From contig CAZKHG010000017.1 in assembly GCA_964552655.1 (NCBI GenBank), positions 1-62,851 of the forward strand: a stretch of 62,851 bases of DNA, read 5' to 3'. The position numbers and the translations under genes are program-made. Positions 7,606 through 16,119 of this stretch are shown here, in pieces. How positions within the stretch are numbered: the first letter of the stretch is position 1; each line of letters begins with the position of its first letter. This stretch comes from CAZKHG01 sp964552655. GTDB lineage: Bacteria; Bacteroidota; Bacteroidia; Bacteroidales; Tenuifilaceae. The notes beneath the pieces are model-generated. The model ran no database searches, was not told the DNA's origin, and saw only the letters and a list, made by a program, of their open reading frames with translations.

Positions 7606-9036
7606 ATGAAAATCGCCATGAAAAAAATGACTTTTTACTTTTTTTTGGTTATTATTCTTAGCATAACCACCAGCTGTTCTGATAAAACATCAAATAAAAC
7701 TAAATATGTTTTCCTTTTTATTGGTGATGGAATGGGTATTCAGCAGGTAAACGCCGCTCAGGTTTACACAGACTCAGTTCTAAAAGATTCAAATGACATT
7801 TCGTTTACAAAATTTCCAATTAAAAATTTTGTAACCACCTATGCGGCAAATCGTTACATAACATGTTCTGCTGCTGCTGGAACAGCACTTTCCACTGGGC
7901 AAAAAACATCCATAGGAACATTGGGATTGGATGCATCCAGGAAGGATACACTTTTTAGCATTGCTAAAACATTTAAGGAGCATCAGTACAGGGTTGGACT
8001 TGTTACCAGCGTTAGTATCGATCATGCCACACCCGCAGCATTTTATGCCCATCAGCCTGAAAGAGGAGGATACTACCCAATTGCCCTTGATCTTCTTAAA
8101 AGCGGGTATGATTTTTTTGCCAGCGGCGGTTTTGTTGATCCTTATGGGAAAAAAGAGAAGAATCCGGTACAATCAATTTATCAGCTGGGTAGAGCAACAG
8201 GTGTTGCCTTTACCTCAAATACCGATTCTATACCAATTCTTAAAGAAACATATAAATCTGTGGTTTACTCTGCACCAAATCCGGCTCCCAGTTCTACGCT
8301 ACAATATCAGATTGATAGAAAAGGAACGGATAAAACGCTTGCCGAACTTACAGGTATGGCAATTAATATGCTCGATAACCCCAAGGGTTTCTTTTTAATG
8401 GTTGAAGGGGGTAAAATCGACTGGGCTTGTCATTCAAACGATGCCGCAACAACCATTTACGAAGTTATCGCTTTTTCCGATGCCATAAAAAAAGCCGTAG
8501 ATTTTTATCATAAGCATCCTAATGAAACAATCATTATTGTAACAGCCGATCATGAAACAGGCGGTTTTTCGCTGGGAAATACTGAAAACAAGTATGATAT
8601 TCATTTAAGAAATTTAGCAGGGCAAAAGATATCTAAAGAACAATTTCAACTGCTTATAAAAACCTTTGTCTCACAAAAACCTGTGCCTTCATTCAAGGAC
8701 ATATTAAAGGTAATTGAAAACAATAGTGGACTGGGTTCCCCGAATCTTCAACTTTCAAACAATGAGCTGGCTGAAATTAAGGACGCTTACCAACAAACAT
8801 TCGGGTTAAAAAAATTAACCCTTAATGCATCGAAAAGTGAGTATGCCAAGTATAACGATGTCCTTTCCGATAAAGTTATATCATTGCTGAATAACAAAGC
8901 GGGTATTGGTTGGACCAGTACAAGCCATACAGGTTCGCCTGTACCCATTTATGTTCTGGGACAGGGTCAAAACATGTTTATTGGCCACCTAGATAATACC
9001 GATATTCCCAAAATTATTTCAGCAGTTACTTTCTGA
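7606..9036 (+). CDS. Alkaline phosphatase lipoprotein (PhoA superfamily)
   Basis: This 476-residue alkaline phosphatase hydrolyses phosphomonoesters outside the cytoplasm. A lipoprotein signal peptide ends in SITTSC (Cys about 24). Metal and catalytic motifs are VFLFIGDGMG (first metal-binding Asp), TCSAAAGTALSTG (nucleophile Ser), SIDHATPAAFYAH, VEGGKIDWACHSND, VTADHETGG and TSTSHTGSPVPI. The Asp normally before the nucleophile Ser in E. coli PhoA is Cys here. I believe this variant occurs in the wider family, so activity is still expected. No regulator or phosphate transporter is adjacent. Confidence 0.93.
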   Translation: MKIAMKKMTFYFFLVIILSITTSCSDKTSNKTKYVFLFIGDGMGIQQVNAAQVYTDSVLKDSNDISFTKFPIKNFVTTYAANRYITCSAAAGTALSTGQKTSIGTLGLDASRKDTLFSIAKTFKEHQYRVGLVTSVSIDHATPAAFYAHQPERGGYYPIALDLLKSGYDFFASGGFVDPYGKKEKNPVQSIYQLGRATGVAFTSNTDSIPILKETYKSVVYSAPNPAPSSTLQYQIDRKGTDKTLAELTGMAINMLDNPKGFFLMVEGGKIDWACHSNDAATTIYEVIAFSDAIKKAVDFYHKHPNETIIIVTADHETGGFSLGNTENKYDIHLRNLAGQKISKEQFQLLIKTFVSQKPVPSFKDILKVIENNSGLGSPNLQLSNNELAEIKDAYQQTFGLKKLTLNASKSEYAKYNDVLSDKVISLLNNKAGIGWTSTSHTGSPVPIYVLGQGQNMFIGHLDNTDIPKIISAVTF

Positions 9037-9150
9037 TTAGATTATCGTTTACATAATTTATTGATTATATCGGAAATAAAATTTCTTTTATTATTTGATA
9101 TTGGTGCAGATTTTAAATGTAAAGCGGCACTCGTGATTGATTAGTATTAA

Positions 9151-9165
9151 CTAACCGTTGGTTAG
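9151..9165. promoter_or_regulatory. Palindrome CTAACC-GTT-GGTTAG, possible operator
   Basis: A perfect 6-bp-arm palindrome with a 3-base centre lies about 60 bases upstream of the -7 box at 9224. It resembles a binding site for a dimeric regulator such as a TetR-type protein. It could instead be a small hairpin. Confidence 0.4.
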
Positions 9166-9223
9166 CGATTCAATAATCTTAAAATAGTTTTAGGGATTGG
9201 TATGTTTTTTTTTGTAACTTTAC

Positions 9224-9231
9224 TAACTTTG
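9224..9231 (+). promoter_or_regulatory. -7 promoter box of the six-gene exported-protein cassette
   Basis: TAACTTTG matches TAnnTTTG exactly and sits 50 bases before the ATG at 9281. A TTGG at 9197-9200 is the nearest -33 candidate, with a wide 23-base gap. Confidence 0.5.
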
Positions 9232-9280
9232 ATCAAGACATAAAATAAATAACCTTAAAAAACCAATTAAACTTGATGTT

Positions 9281-10912
9281 ATGAAAAAGTATTTAGTTTT
9301 TCTGTTCGCATGTTTCTTGGTATCGGGCGTTTCAGCCCAGGACATATCTAAGTCGCAGAAAATACCAACCACATACGATCGAAGTTCAATCACTTTCCTT
9401 TACCTGGAATTCCCAGGCGATAACCACTCAGGTGAGGTAAAGATTAAAATTGATTCAGTCAAATTCGCCGATAAGTTTTACAACAATAACGTGGGTTTCA
9501 AAGTTTTAACTGCACCATTTTCCCGTGGAGATATGGGTGCCAAAAAGGCCGAGTTGATTCAAAAATCACTAATTGATAAAAAGGTACCCACCGATATCAT
9601 CTCCAAATGGTATTCAAGAACCAGCGATGGCCTTATGTCCCTTCAGCTGGTGAATGAGCGCGGGATGTTTAATGCCACTGATGCAGCTTTTTTACAGGCA
9701 CAAACAACCAAACGAGGAAACGCTGCCCTGGAGGATTATGGCAACAGGCTAATAGATAAAAGTTATATCCTTGTCCTTGATTACCAGAGCGTACAAACCA
9801 TGGAAGAGGCTAAGATGGATAAAACCCTGAAAGGCTGGAAATCTACTGTTACCGGATATCTTTTTAAGGTGGATTACAATGATGAGGTTCAAAATAAACT
9901 CTATGATATTTGGATTTACGATGATGACTCCCCGCAGGTAAAAGCAGATAAAAAGAAAAAGTTTGAACAGATGGAGTTCCCCTTAAAGTTTGTTACAGAA
10001 ACAACTGTTTATGTTACTGCCACTCAAGCCGCTGAAGGCTCACAACTTGGCAAGTTTATTAAGAAAAAGAGCATGGACCAGCTTTTAACCGAAATGGTTC
10101 AAAAGGGGTATGATGAGAGCTTGTATTTCCTGGAGAAAAAGTATGAAGATTTCAGGGTAAAAACACCAATTAGCCAGGTTCGTCCTATCAGAGCAAAAAT
10201 TGGTAAGAAAGAGGGGATCAAATGCGATTACCGTTTCTTTGCTTACGAGTATGTTTACGACGAAAAAACCAATTCATCCAAGCAGAAATTTCGTGGGGTA
10301 ATCAGGGCAACCAGCAGTATTGTCGATAACAGGCATGTAGCCACCGGATCAACAGGAACAACCAAATTCTACCAAACGGCTGGCCGGAAACTTGAAACAG
10401 GTTTCCTACTCCAGCAGCGTAACGATTTTGGTGCAGAAATATCTATTGGCGCTGAGGTGGGAGAAATTGGCGGGATTTATGGCAGAGCCGATTTGCGTTT
10501 AGGCAGGTTTATTAATTTTAAATCAACCTTTTTGTACCTGGAGGGTGGTTTCCAAATGGCCGATTACCCTCTTGCCGATGGGATAATGTTTGCACACTAT
10601 GGTGGCGGTTTGGCCAAAGGCTTTATGCTGATGAGAAACCTTGAGCTGAGACCTTATTTAGGAGTTGGACAGGAATCTGCCACACACGATGACTGGAGCG
10701 ATAACGGAGCATACAAAGCTCTTTATGCAAAGGTTGGCGGAAATTTGGCACTTAATTTGAAACATAATATTCAGGTTGTTGGTGGAGTTGGTGTTTATTC
10801 ATTCATCGGCAATGCCGAAAACGACAACGGGGATACTGGTTCCCTATGGACAGACTTATTTCCCGACAGAACAGGGGCATCAACTTTTGTTGGATTAAGA
10901 ATAGGATTCTAA
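9281..10912 (+). CDS. Secreted protein with C-terminal beta-barrel-like region, first gene of cassette
   Basis: I do not recognise a named family. The 543-residue protein has a clear signal peptide (MKKYLVFLFACFLVSGVSAQ, cleaved after about 20). The middle part is soluble, rich in Lys and Asp, with KADKKKKFEQMEF near 225-240. From about residue 365 the sequence becomes alternating hydrophobic/polar strands rich in Gly and aromatics (EISIGAEVGEIGGIYGRADLRLG, FLYLEGGFQMA, LRPYLGVGQE). It ends in ASTFVGLRIGF with a terminal Phe, the usual sign of an outer-membrane barrel. It opens a run of six exported-protein genes with gaps of roughly 20-130 bases. Outer-membrane location is inferred from pattern only. 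Confidence 0.75.
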   Translation: MKKYLVFLFACFLVSGVSAQDISKSQKIPTTYDRSSITFLYLEFPGDNHSGEVKIKIDSVKFADKFYNNNVGFKVLTAPFSRGDMGAKKAELIQKSLIDKKVPTDIISKWYSRTSDGLMSLQLVNERGMFNATDAAFLQAQTTKRGNAALEDYGNRLIDKSYILVLDYQSVQTMEEAKMDKTLKGWKSTVTGYLFKVDYNDEVQNKLYDIWIYDDDSPQVKADKKKKFEQMEFPLKFVTETTVYVTATQAAEGSQLGKFIKKKSMDQLLTEMVQKGYDESLYFLEKKYEDFRVKTPISQVRPIRAKIGKKEGIKCDYRFFAYEYVYDEKTNSSKQKFRGVIRATSSIVDNRHVATGSTGTTKFYQTAGRKLETGFLLQQRNDFGAEISIGAEVGEIGGIYGRADLRLGRFINFKSTFLYLEGGFQMADYPLADGIMFAHYGGGLAKGFMLMRNLELRPYLGVGQESATHDDWSDNGAYKALYAKVGGNLALNLKHNIQVVGGVGVYSFIGNAENDNGDTGSLWTDLFPDRTGASTFVGLRIGF

Positions 10913-10931
10913 TAAATTAAATATTATTGCT

Positions 10932-11453
10932 ATGAACAGAATTTTTAAATCTACATTAATCTCACTGCTTGTTTTGATTGTTGCTCTACCCGTAAGCGCG
11001 CAATCCCGTAAGGAACGTAAGATTCTTTACAACAGCCAGTATAACTATGAAATTGAGCCGGTTGGCGTAGGCCAGGATGGTACAAAAGTTTTTAAGGTTT
11101 GGGGGTATGGAAAAGAGGTTGGCGATGCAGTTATTAACGCCAAAGAAGCAGCTGTTGCCGCTTGTATATTTAAAGGGTTACCAGGTGGCGCAGGTGCAGC
11201 TCCAACACCTCCAATCTGTTCTGAACCCAATGCTGAAGTAACACACGCCGATTATTTTGATAAATTCTTTCAGATTGGTGGCAAGTACCTTCAATTTATA
11301 GCAATGGCAACCGATGGCGATCCATCTGGTGAAGATCGGCTGAAAATTAAGAAAGGCTATAAAGTGGCTATTTATGTTCAGGTGATGTACGATGCGTTAC
11401 GCAAACAGCTCGAAGCTGATGGCATAGCCCGCCGTCTGGACGCCGGATTTTAA
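10932..11453 (+). CDS. Secreted LPP20-like protein of unknown function
   Basis: A 173-residue protein with a signal peptide ending in ALPVSAQ. After it comes VFKVWGYGKEVGDAVINAKEAAVAACIFKG, which fits the LPP20-type pattern of a GYG-like strand followed by a helix with Ala at regular spacing. A Gly/Ala/Pro-rich insert (GLPGGAGAAPTPP) breaks the domain. The gene starts 19 bases after the barrel-like protein and is followed at once by the next gene. A periplasmic or outer-membrane-associated role is inferred. The family match is by eye and modest. Confidence 0.65.
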   Translation: MNRIFKSTLISLLVLIVALPVSAQSRKERKILYNSQYNYEIEPVGVGQDGTKVFKVWGYGKEVGDAVINAKEAAVAACIFKGLPGGAGAAPTPPICSEPNAEVTHADYFDKFFQIGGKYLQFIAMATDGDPSGEDRLKIKKGYKVAIYVQVMYDALRKQLEADGIARRLDAGF

Positions 11454-11475
11454 CATGTATTTAAAATTGATAGAT

Positions 11476-12441
11476 ATGAAAAAATTACTATTGACTTCAG
11501 CTCTGCTTACCTTTGCTATCCTGCTTTTTGGCCAAGCCAAAAAACCAATCATAATGGTTGTTCCCAGCGATCAGTACTGCATAAGCAAGGGTTATAAAAT
11601 GACTTTTCAGAATCAGGGTATGACGCAAACCCTGCCCGATTACAAAACTGCATTGCAGTCAGATCCGGATCTTCGACTGGTTATCACCAAAATGGGACAG
11701 ATCATGGCCGATAGAGGGTTTCCACTCAAGGACCTTGAACAGGAAATGAAGAACCTGGAGCAGGAAAGAGCCGAATCCGCAATGATGACAAGTTCTAGTT
11801 CCGGTTCCGAAATGGCAGAAAGCCCTATTGATGCATTAAAACGTGTGGCAAAATCGGATATTATTCTGGACCTGGATTTCAGCATCAAACGTCAGGGACC
11901 TCAAAGGTATATCGTTTTTAACCTGAAGGGGTTGGACGCCTATACCGCAAAACAGGTTTCCGGTGTAGCCGGTGCCGGCCAGCCATCAGGTGCTGCTTCT
12001 CCTGAACTATTGCTTGAAGAGGCAGTAATTAGCCAGATGGATAATTTTAATGCCGGTTTGATGAGACATTTCGAGGACATGTTTAAAAATGGCCGCGAAG
12101 TAAAAGTTCAGATTAAAAAATGGGCCAGCTGGGAAAACGACCTAGAAACCGAATTTGAGGTTGGTGGCGAATCAAAAGAGCTGACAACCATAATAGAAGA
12201 TTGGTTTGCAGATAATTGCGTTAGCGGTCGTTTCAACCTTTCCGATGGAACCCAGAACTTTATGAAACTGGAACAGGTGCGCATTCCTATGATGAAAACT
12301 GATGCCAAAGGTCGTGAAAGAGCCGTTGATACCCGATCATTTGTAAATGACCTTAAAAAGTATCTAAGTGATATGGGCATTACTTCAAAGCTTTATCTAC
12401 GCGGCCTTGGTGAGGCATGGTTAATTCTCGGAGAAAAATAA
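11476..12441 (+). CDS. Secreted protein, DUF6175-like
   Basis: I chose the ATG at 11476 because it begins a proper signal peptide (MKKLLLTSALLTFAILLFGQ); an upstream in-frame ATG at 11455 would add seven residues that spoil it. The mature protein of about 300 residues starts KKPIIMVVPSDQYC, a strand pattern like the N-terminal fold of CsgG/TolB-type proteins. It then has an acidic helix with Ser-rich SSSSGSEMAES, a VAKSDIILDLDFSIKRQG strand pair, and a C-terminal half with KKWASWENDLETEFEVGG. It resembles what I remember as DUF6175, a Bacteroidota family with no known role; this is recalled, not searched. Third gene of the cassette. Confidence 0.65.
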   Translation: MKKLLLTSALLTFAILLFGQAKKPIIMVVPSDQYCISKGYKMTFQNQGMTQTLPDYKTALQSDPDLRLVITKMGQIMADRGFPLKDLEQEMKNLEQERAESAMMTSSSSGSEMAESPIDALKRVAKSDIILDLDFSIKRQGPQRYIVFNLKGLDAYTAKQVSGVAGAGQPSGAASPELLLEEAVISQMDNFNAGLMRHFEDMFKNGREVKVQIKKWASWENDLETEFEVGGESKELTTIIEDWFADNCVSGRFNLSDGTQNFMKLEQVRIPMMKTDAKGRERAVDTRSFVNDLKKYLSDMGITSKLYLRGLGEAWLILGEK

Positions 12442-12462
12442 CCCAAGTAAAAAAATCAGGTT

Positions 12463-13434
12463 ATGAAAAAAATATCATTACTATTTGTTTTTTTGCTGGC
12501 AATTTCATTTGCTGGTAAAACCCAGAACAGTCAAGGGAAAACCGATGATTTGGGTAGAATCGCTCTGGCTGCATTTGTTCCCGAACAGGCTGATGGCATA
12601 CCGGCATCTGCTCGTCAGATGTTACAGAACAAAATGGAACAGATTGCCGTGCAGAACGGAATTGGTGCAGCAAGTTCAAACCCCCGATTTTGCATTGTCC
12701 CAATGGTTAATGTTCTCTCAAAGGACATCACTCCAACAGCACCACCCATGCAGGCCTTGAACCTTCAGGTTACATTTTATATTGTTGATGCTGCTAGCCA
12801 AAGCATTTTTAGCACAACCAGCATTGAAGTTAAGGGTGTTGGGCAAACGGAGGATAAGGCTTATATCCAGGCTCTTAAAAATGTAAACGTAAAAGCCGGC
12901 CAGTTTAAGGGATTTGTGGAAAAGGGCAAAGAGAAAATAGTTGAGTTTTACAACTCACAATGTGATGTGGTTCTAAAAGGATCGCAGGCATTGGCTGGTC
13001 AAAAAAAGTATGAAGAGGCATTATTCCTTCTTTTATCAGTTCCTGATGTTTGCCGTGAATGTTTCGACAAATCCATGGACTTATCAGTAGAAATTTATAA
13101 ACAATATGCCAATTACAAGTGTACAGAGTACATGTCAGGGGCAAAAGCTGCGTGGGCAAATATGAATACCGATAAAGCCGCAGAATTTCTTGGGAAAATA
13201 ACCCCTGACATGGAATGCTACAAGGATGCCGTTCAGCTGGTTGAGGAGATCAAGCAAAAACAGCTTGCCGATGGTGCAAATGTGTGGCAGTTCAAGATGA
13301 AACAGTATGACGACTCAATTGAAAAGGACAAAATGATGATTCAGGCTGGCAAAGAGGTAGCCATTGCCTGGGCGTATTGGGGACAAGGTGCCCATTTCAA
13401 CTGGGACTGGAATTGGTTATATAGTAAGAAGTAA
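12463..13434 (+). CDS. Secreted protein of unknown function, CsgG/FlgO-like N-terminal pattern
   Basis: A 323-residue protein with a signal peptide (ISLLFVFLLAISFAGKTQ). The N-terminal domain has LGRIALAAFVPEQ, a helix, and FCIVPMVNVL, then LNLQVTFYIVDA and SIEVKGVGQTEDKAYIQALKNV. This is a strand-helix order seen in outer-membrane assembly proteins of the CsgG/FlgO kind. The C-terminal half is helical with four Cys (CDVVL, CRECFDKS, YKCTEY, MECYKD) and a repeat-like ALFLLLSVPD, which may be TPR-like. It ends in an aromatic stretch (HFNWDWNWLYSKK). No family name can be given. Fourth gene of the cassette, 21 bases after the third. Confidence 0.65.
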   Translation: MKKISLLFVFLLAISFAGKTQNSQGKTDDLGRIALAAFVPEQADGIPASARQMLQNKMEQIAVQNGIGAASSNPRFCIVPMVNVLSKDITPTAPPMQALNLQVTFYIVDAASQSIFSTTSIEVKGVGQTEDKAYIQALKNVNVKAGQFKGFVEKGKEKIVEFYNSQCDVVLKGSQALAGQKKYEEALFLLLSVPDVCRECFDKSMDLSVEIYKQYANYKCTEYMSGAKAAWANMNTDKAAEFLGKITPDMECYKDAVQLVEEIKQKQLADGANVWQFKMKQYDDSIEKDKMMIQAGKEVAIAWAYWGQGAHFNWDWNWLYSKK

Positions 13435-13495
13435 ATTTTGGATATTAACTTAATTATATTAACTTTAATCTTGTTTTAATTAAATTAACTAAATT

Positions 13496-14068
13496 ATGAA
13501 ACTAGCTAAAACTTTAGTAATTGTTGGGGCTTTTGCGGGAGCAATCGTCCTAAGTAGTTGTGGTGGCTCAAAAAAAGCCTCCGATGATATGGGTAAAGAG
13601 GTAAATGCACCATGCAGTGATAACGAGTATCGCTCAGATCAAAAGACTTTCCGTGGTACAGGTATTGGCATCAGCCAGGATCAAAGTACTTCAAAACGTA
13701 AAGCCAGCCTGGATGCTAATAACAACCTGGCAGCTTCTATTAACCGCACATTAAAATCAGTAAGCGATCGTTATACCAACGAGCGTCAAATTGGCAATGC
13801 TTCTGAGTTTGAAGAAAAATTTGAACAAATGACCCGCGACGTTGTAAACCAGGAGTTAAACAATGTTGCCATTGCTTGTACAAAAACCTTCCTGAAGGAT
13901 GGCAAGTACACCACTTACACTGCAGTTGAGGTTCCAAAGGATGAACTCTTGAACAACATTAAGGACAAAATCAGCAAGGATCAAAAACTGCAGCTTGATT
14001 ACGACAAGATGAAATTTGAGAACATCTTCAACGAGGAGATGAATAAGCTTGCCAACGAAAAGAAATAA
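13496..14068 (+). CDS. LPP20-like lipoprotein
   Basis: A 190-residue lipoprotein: signal peptide with lipobox LSSCGG (Cys about 22), so lipid-anchored in the outer or inner membrane. The mature part starts with a GSKKASDD linker, then FRGTGIGISQDQSTSKRKASLDANNNLAASI, the LPP20-type strand and Ala-spaced helix, followed by VAIACTKTFLKDGKYTTYTAVEVPKDEL. This family includes the Vibrio flagellar outer-membrane protein FlgP and Helicobacter LPP20, but no flagellar genes are in this window. Fifth gene of the cassette; a UUCG-loop terminator follows it. Confidence 0.7.
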   Translation: MKLAKTLVIVGAFAGAIVLSSCGGSKKASDDMGKEVNAPCSDNEYRSDQKTFRGTGIGISQDQSTSKRKASLDANNNLAASINRTLKSVSDRYTNERQIGNASEFEEKFEQMTRDVVNQELNNVAIACTKTFLKDGKYTTYTAVEVPKDELLNNIKDKISKDQKLQLDYDKMKFENIFNEEMNKLANEKK

Positions 14069-14093
14069 TTTGCACCAGGCGTTAATGAGCTAT

Positions 14094-14118
14094 CAGCAAC
14101 CCTTCGGGGTTGCTGTTT
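14094..14118 (+). terminator. Terminator-like hairpin with UUCG loop
   Basis: CAGCAACCC (14094-14102) pairs with GGGTTGCTG (14107-14115) around a TTCG tetraloop, followed by TTT. It lies between the fifth and sixth cassette genes, so read-through into the sixth may be reduced. Confidence 0.7.
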
Positions 14119-14202
14119 GCTATATAGCGGCATCGTTTTTGTGTGTTTGAGGTTGAGTGGATTCCAACATTTAGCCCAATTAATAACCCAAACAATAATA
14201 TT

Positions 14203-15495
14203 ATGAATAAATACTTGCTTATAGCAGCCGTTCTGATTGCATCAGTTGGAACCGCTTTTTCGCAGGATAAAGTGCTTGAAAAAAGCGGAAAACAGCCCAA
14301 ATGGATTAATGGCCTTGAAAAAGATTATATAATTGTTGTAGGAAGCGGTGCAACAAGCCAGGATGCTCAACAGAATGCCCTTTCTATGGTCAAGGAGCAG
14401 ATTGTACTTGCAGTTGCTCAAAATGTAAAGGCTAAAACCGAAATGAGAACCGAAGAGGCAAATTACAATAACAATGTTTCGGTTTTTCTGGAAAAGTTTG
14501 CATCCTCAACAACCAGCGAATCGGGCAAAGTACCATTTCTACAGGGGATTTCCCTGTCAAAAGTGGAAGAGTTTTACTGGGAGAAACTTCAAAAAAAGGA
14601 TAAAAGCATCTACTACTATTATCATATCAAGTACCCTTTTCCTGAGTTTGAGCTGAAAAAGCTGGTTAGCGATTTCAAAATGCGTGATGCAGAGATGACC
14701 AGGCAGCTGGAAGATCTACTAGCCCAAGCGGAAACCGTTCAAACCGTTGAGCAAATCGAAAAAAACATGGGCGAACTTAAGGTTTTAACCGATTATTTTA
14801 TGGATGGTCGAAAGGATCAGGCAAACCTGGGGATAACCCGTTATCGCTCGTTGCTCAGCTCTATTGAGCTGGTTGAACTGGAAGGAAGTCTAGGTGAGCT
14901 GAAATATACTCTCCGGCTTGGAACTAGAACTATTAGCACAGTTAAAAAACCTGTTACCAAATCGGAGTGTGCTAAGGTTACATCAACCATCAATAACCAG
15001 GATCACTGGGTTGTAAAATATGATTACAGTAACTGCTACGAAGACCCGGAAAATAACATACTGATCAAGTATCGATTTGGTAATGTTGACGTTCAAAAAC
15101 CCTTCTACTTTGATGTAGCATCAAATAAAGCCAGCATATTTGTTAGCGATCCTTTCCATTTTAAAGCCATTTCCAAAGGTGACGGAACTGTTGAGGGAGC
15201 AATCCTTGACATGACCGTAAAATCAAAGTACGATGCACCTTTTACCATTGATAAAGTTGTTATAGAGTGGCAGGGACTTCCCCCTGTTGTTATTGATGGT
15301 ATTGGTCAAAGTTTTTCCGGCAAGGGCAACCACAACCTCAAATTAAATACAAGCCAGTTGATAAAAATTGAGGGAACATCATCCAGCGGAAAAACACTTT
15401 CGCTTCTATCAGGTTATATATACTATCGTTCTAATGTAACCGGGGAGCAAAAAACTTATAGAATATACAACCACAGCTATACTACAGATTGGTAA
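14203..15495 (+). CDS. Secreted LPP20-domain protein, last gene of cassette
   Basis: I place the start at the ATG at 14203, which gives a clean signal peptide (MNKYLLIAAVLIASVGTAFSQ); the frame is open for 60 bases upstream but that part looks non-coding. The 430-residue protein has an LPP20-like domain right after the signal: KQPKWINGL, DYIIVVGSGATSQDAQQNALSMVKEQI, then a strand pair ending YYYYHIKYPFPEFEL. A helical middle follows (about 165-245), and a C-terminal part looks like beta-sandwich (KYDYSNCYEDPENNILIKY, PFTIDKVVIEWQGLPP). It follows a hairpin terminator and so may have its own promoter, but theme and orientation tie it to the five genes before it. Confidence 0.7.
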   Translation: MNKYLLIAAVLIASVGTAFSQDKVLEKSGKQPKWINGLEKDYIIVVGSGATSQDAQQNALSMVKEQIVLAVAQNVKAKTEMRTEEANYNNNVSVFLEKFASSTTSESGKVPFLQGISLSKVEEFYWEKLQKKDKSIYYYYHIKYPFPEFELKKLVSDFKMRDAEMTRQLEDLLAQAETVQTVEQIEKNMGELKVLTDYFMDGRKDQANLGITRYRSLLSSIELVELEGSLGELKYTLRLGTRTISTVKKPVTKSECAKVTSTINNQDHWVVKYDYSNCYEDPENNILIKYRFGNVDVQKPFYFDVASNKASIFVSDPFHFKAISKGDGTVEGAILDMTVKSKYDAPFTIDKVVIEWQGLPPVVIDGIGQSFSGKGNHNLKLNTSQLIKIEGTSSSGKTLSLLSGYIYYRSNVTGEQKTYRIYNHSYTTDW

Positions 15496-15511
15496 ATAGT
15501 ATTGCAAAGAA

Positions 15512-15540
15512 GAAAGGCCCGAAAAACGGGCCTTTCTTTT
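15512..15540 (+). terminator. Terminator between convergent genes
   Basis: A perfect 10-bp stem GAAAGGCCCG/CGGGCCTTTC (15512-15521 with 15527-15536) has an AAAAA loop and a TTTT tail. It ends the exported-protein cassette and touches the stop of the minus-strand SiaC gene. Confidence 0.9.
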
Positions 15541-15919
15541 ATTCCTTGTACACTTCAAACTCGAAGGGTACCTTAATATGATTGGAGAGGTCGTGTCCCG
15601 CCTCCTTGATATCGGTATCCTCCTCGTTGTATTCCCAGACCACTTTAACAACTTTCCCCATATTGAATACTTTCTCAAATTTCTTAAGAATCTGAAAAAT
15701 CAACTTGGAGCTGGGGGTGTTGTAATAAATCATCTTGAATCTAACAACGGTGGTGGGGTTGGCATTAATCATATACTCATCCAGCCACTGAAGAATTGGC
15801 TCATAAAATGTCTTGGCATCCTCAGGTAAGGAGTTTCCTGAAAACTCGAATCGTCCTGCGGCTTTATCAAGAATTATCTCTGGATATTGATTGGTCCCTT
15901 TATATTTTAGTGCTTCCAT
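15539..15919 (-). CDS. SiaC-family regulatory phosphoprotein (DUF1987)
   Basis: A 126-residue protein of the DUF1987/SiaC family. In Pseudomonas aeruginosa, SiaC binds the diguanylate cyclase SiaD, and its phosphorylation on Thr68 is set by the SiaA phosphatase and SiaB kinase. Here the motif FKMIYYNTPSSKLIF places a Thr exactly at residue 68. Other family features are GRFEFSGNSLPEDAKTFYEPILQWLDEY and VVKVVWEYNEEDTDI. No siaA, siaB or siaD gene is beside it in this window. The gene stands alone on the minus strand, with 200 bases of AT-rich sequence before it. Target and regulation are unknown. Confidence 0.85.
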   Translation of the reverse strand: MEALKYKGTNQYPEIILDKAAGRFEFSGNSLPEDAKTFYEPILQWLDEYMINANPTTVVRFKMIYYNTPSSKLIFQILKKFEKVFNMGKVVKVVWEYNEEDTDIKEAGHDLSNHIKVPFEFEVYKE

Positions 15920-16119
15920 AATCGTAATGTATCAAAATCCCAATGGTTAAAATTACTAATTTTTGAATAACTGGATGGTTTTTTTAAATCTTTTTTTAAA
16001 AATTTCATCATAAAAATATAGGTATTACAGATTCTAAGTACCGGAATAATTTATAAGTTCATGTTTTAAAGTCTGATTATCTATACCATAATAAGTTTAA
16101 TCTATCAGGTAAAAATATA

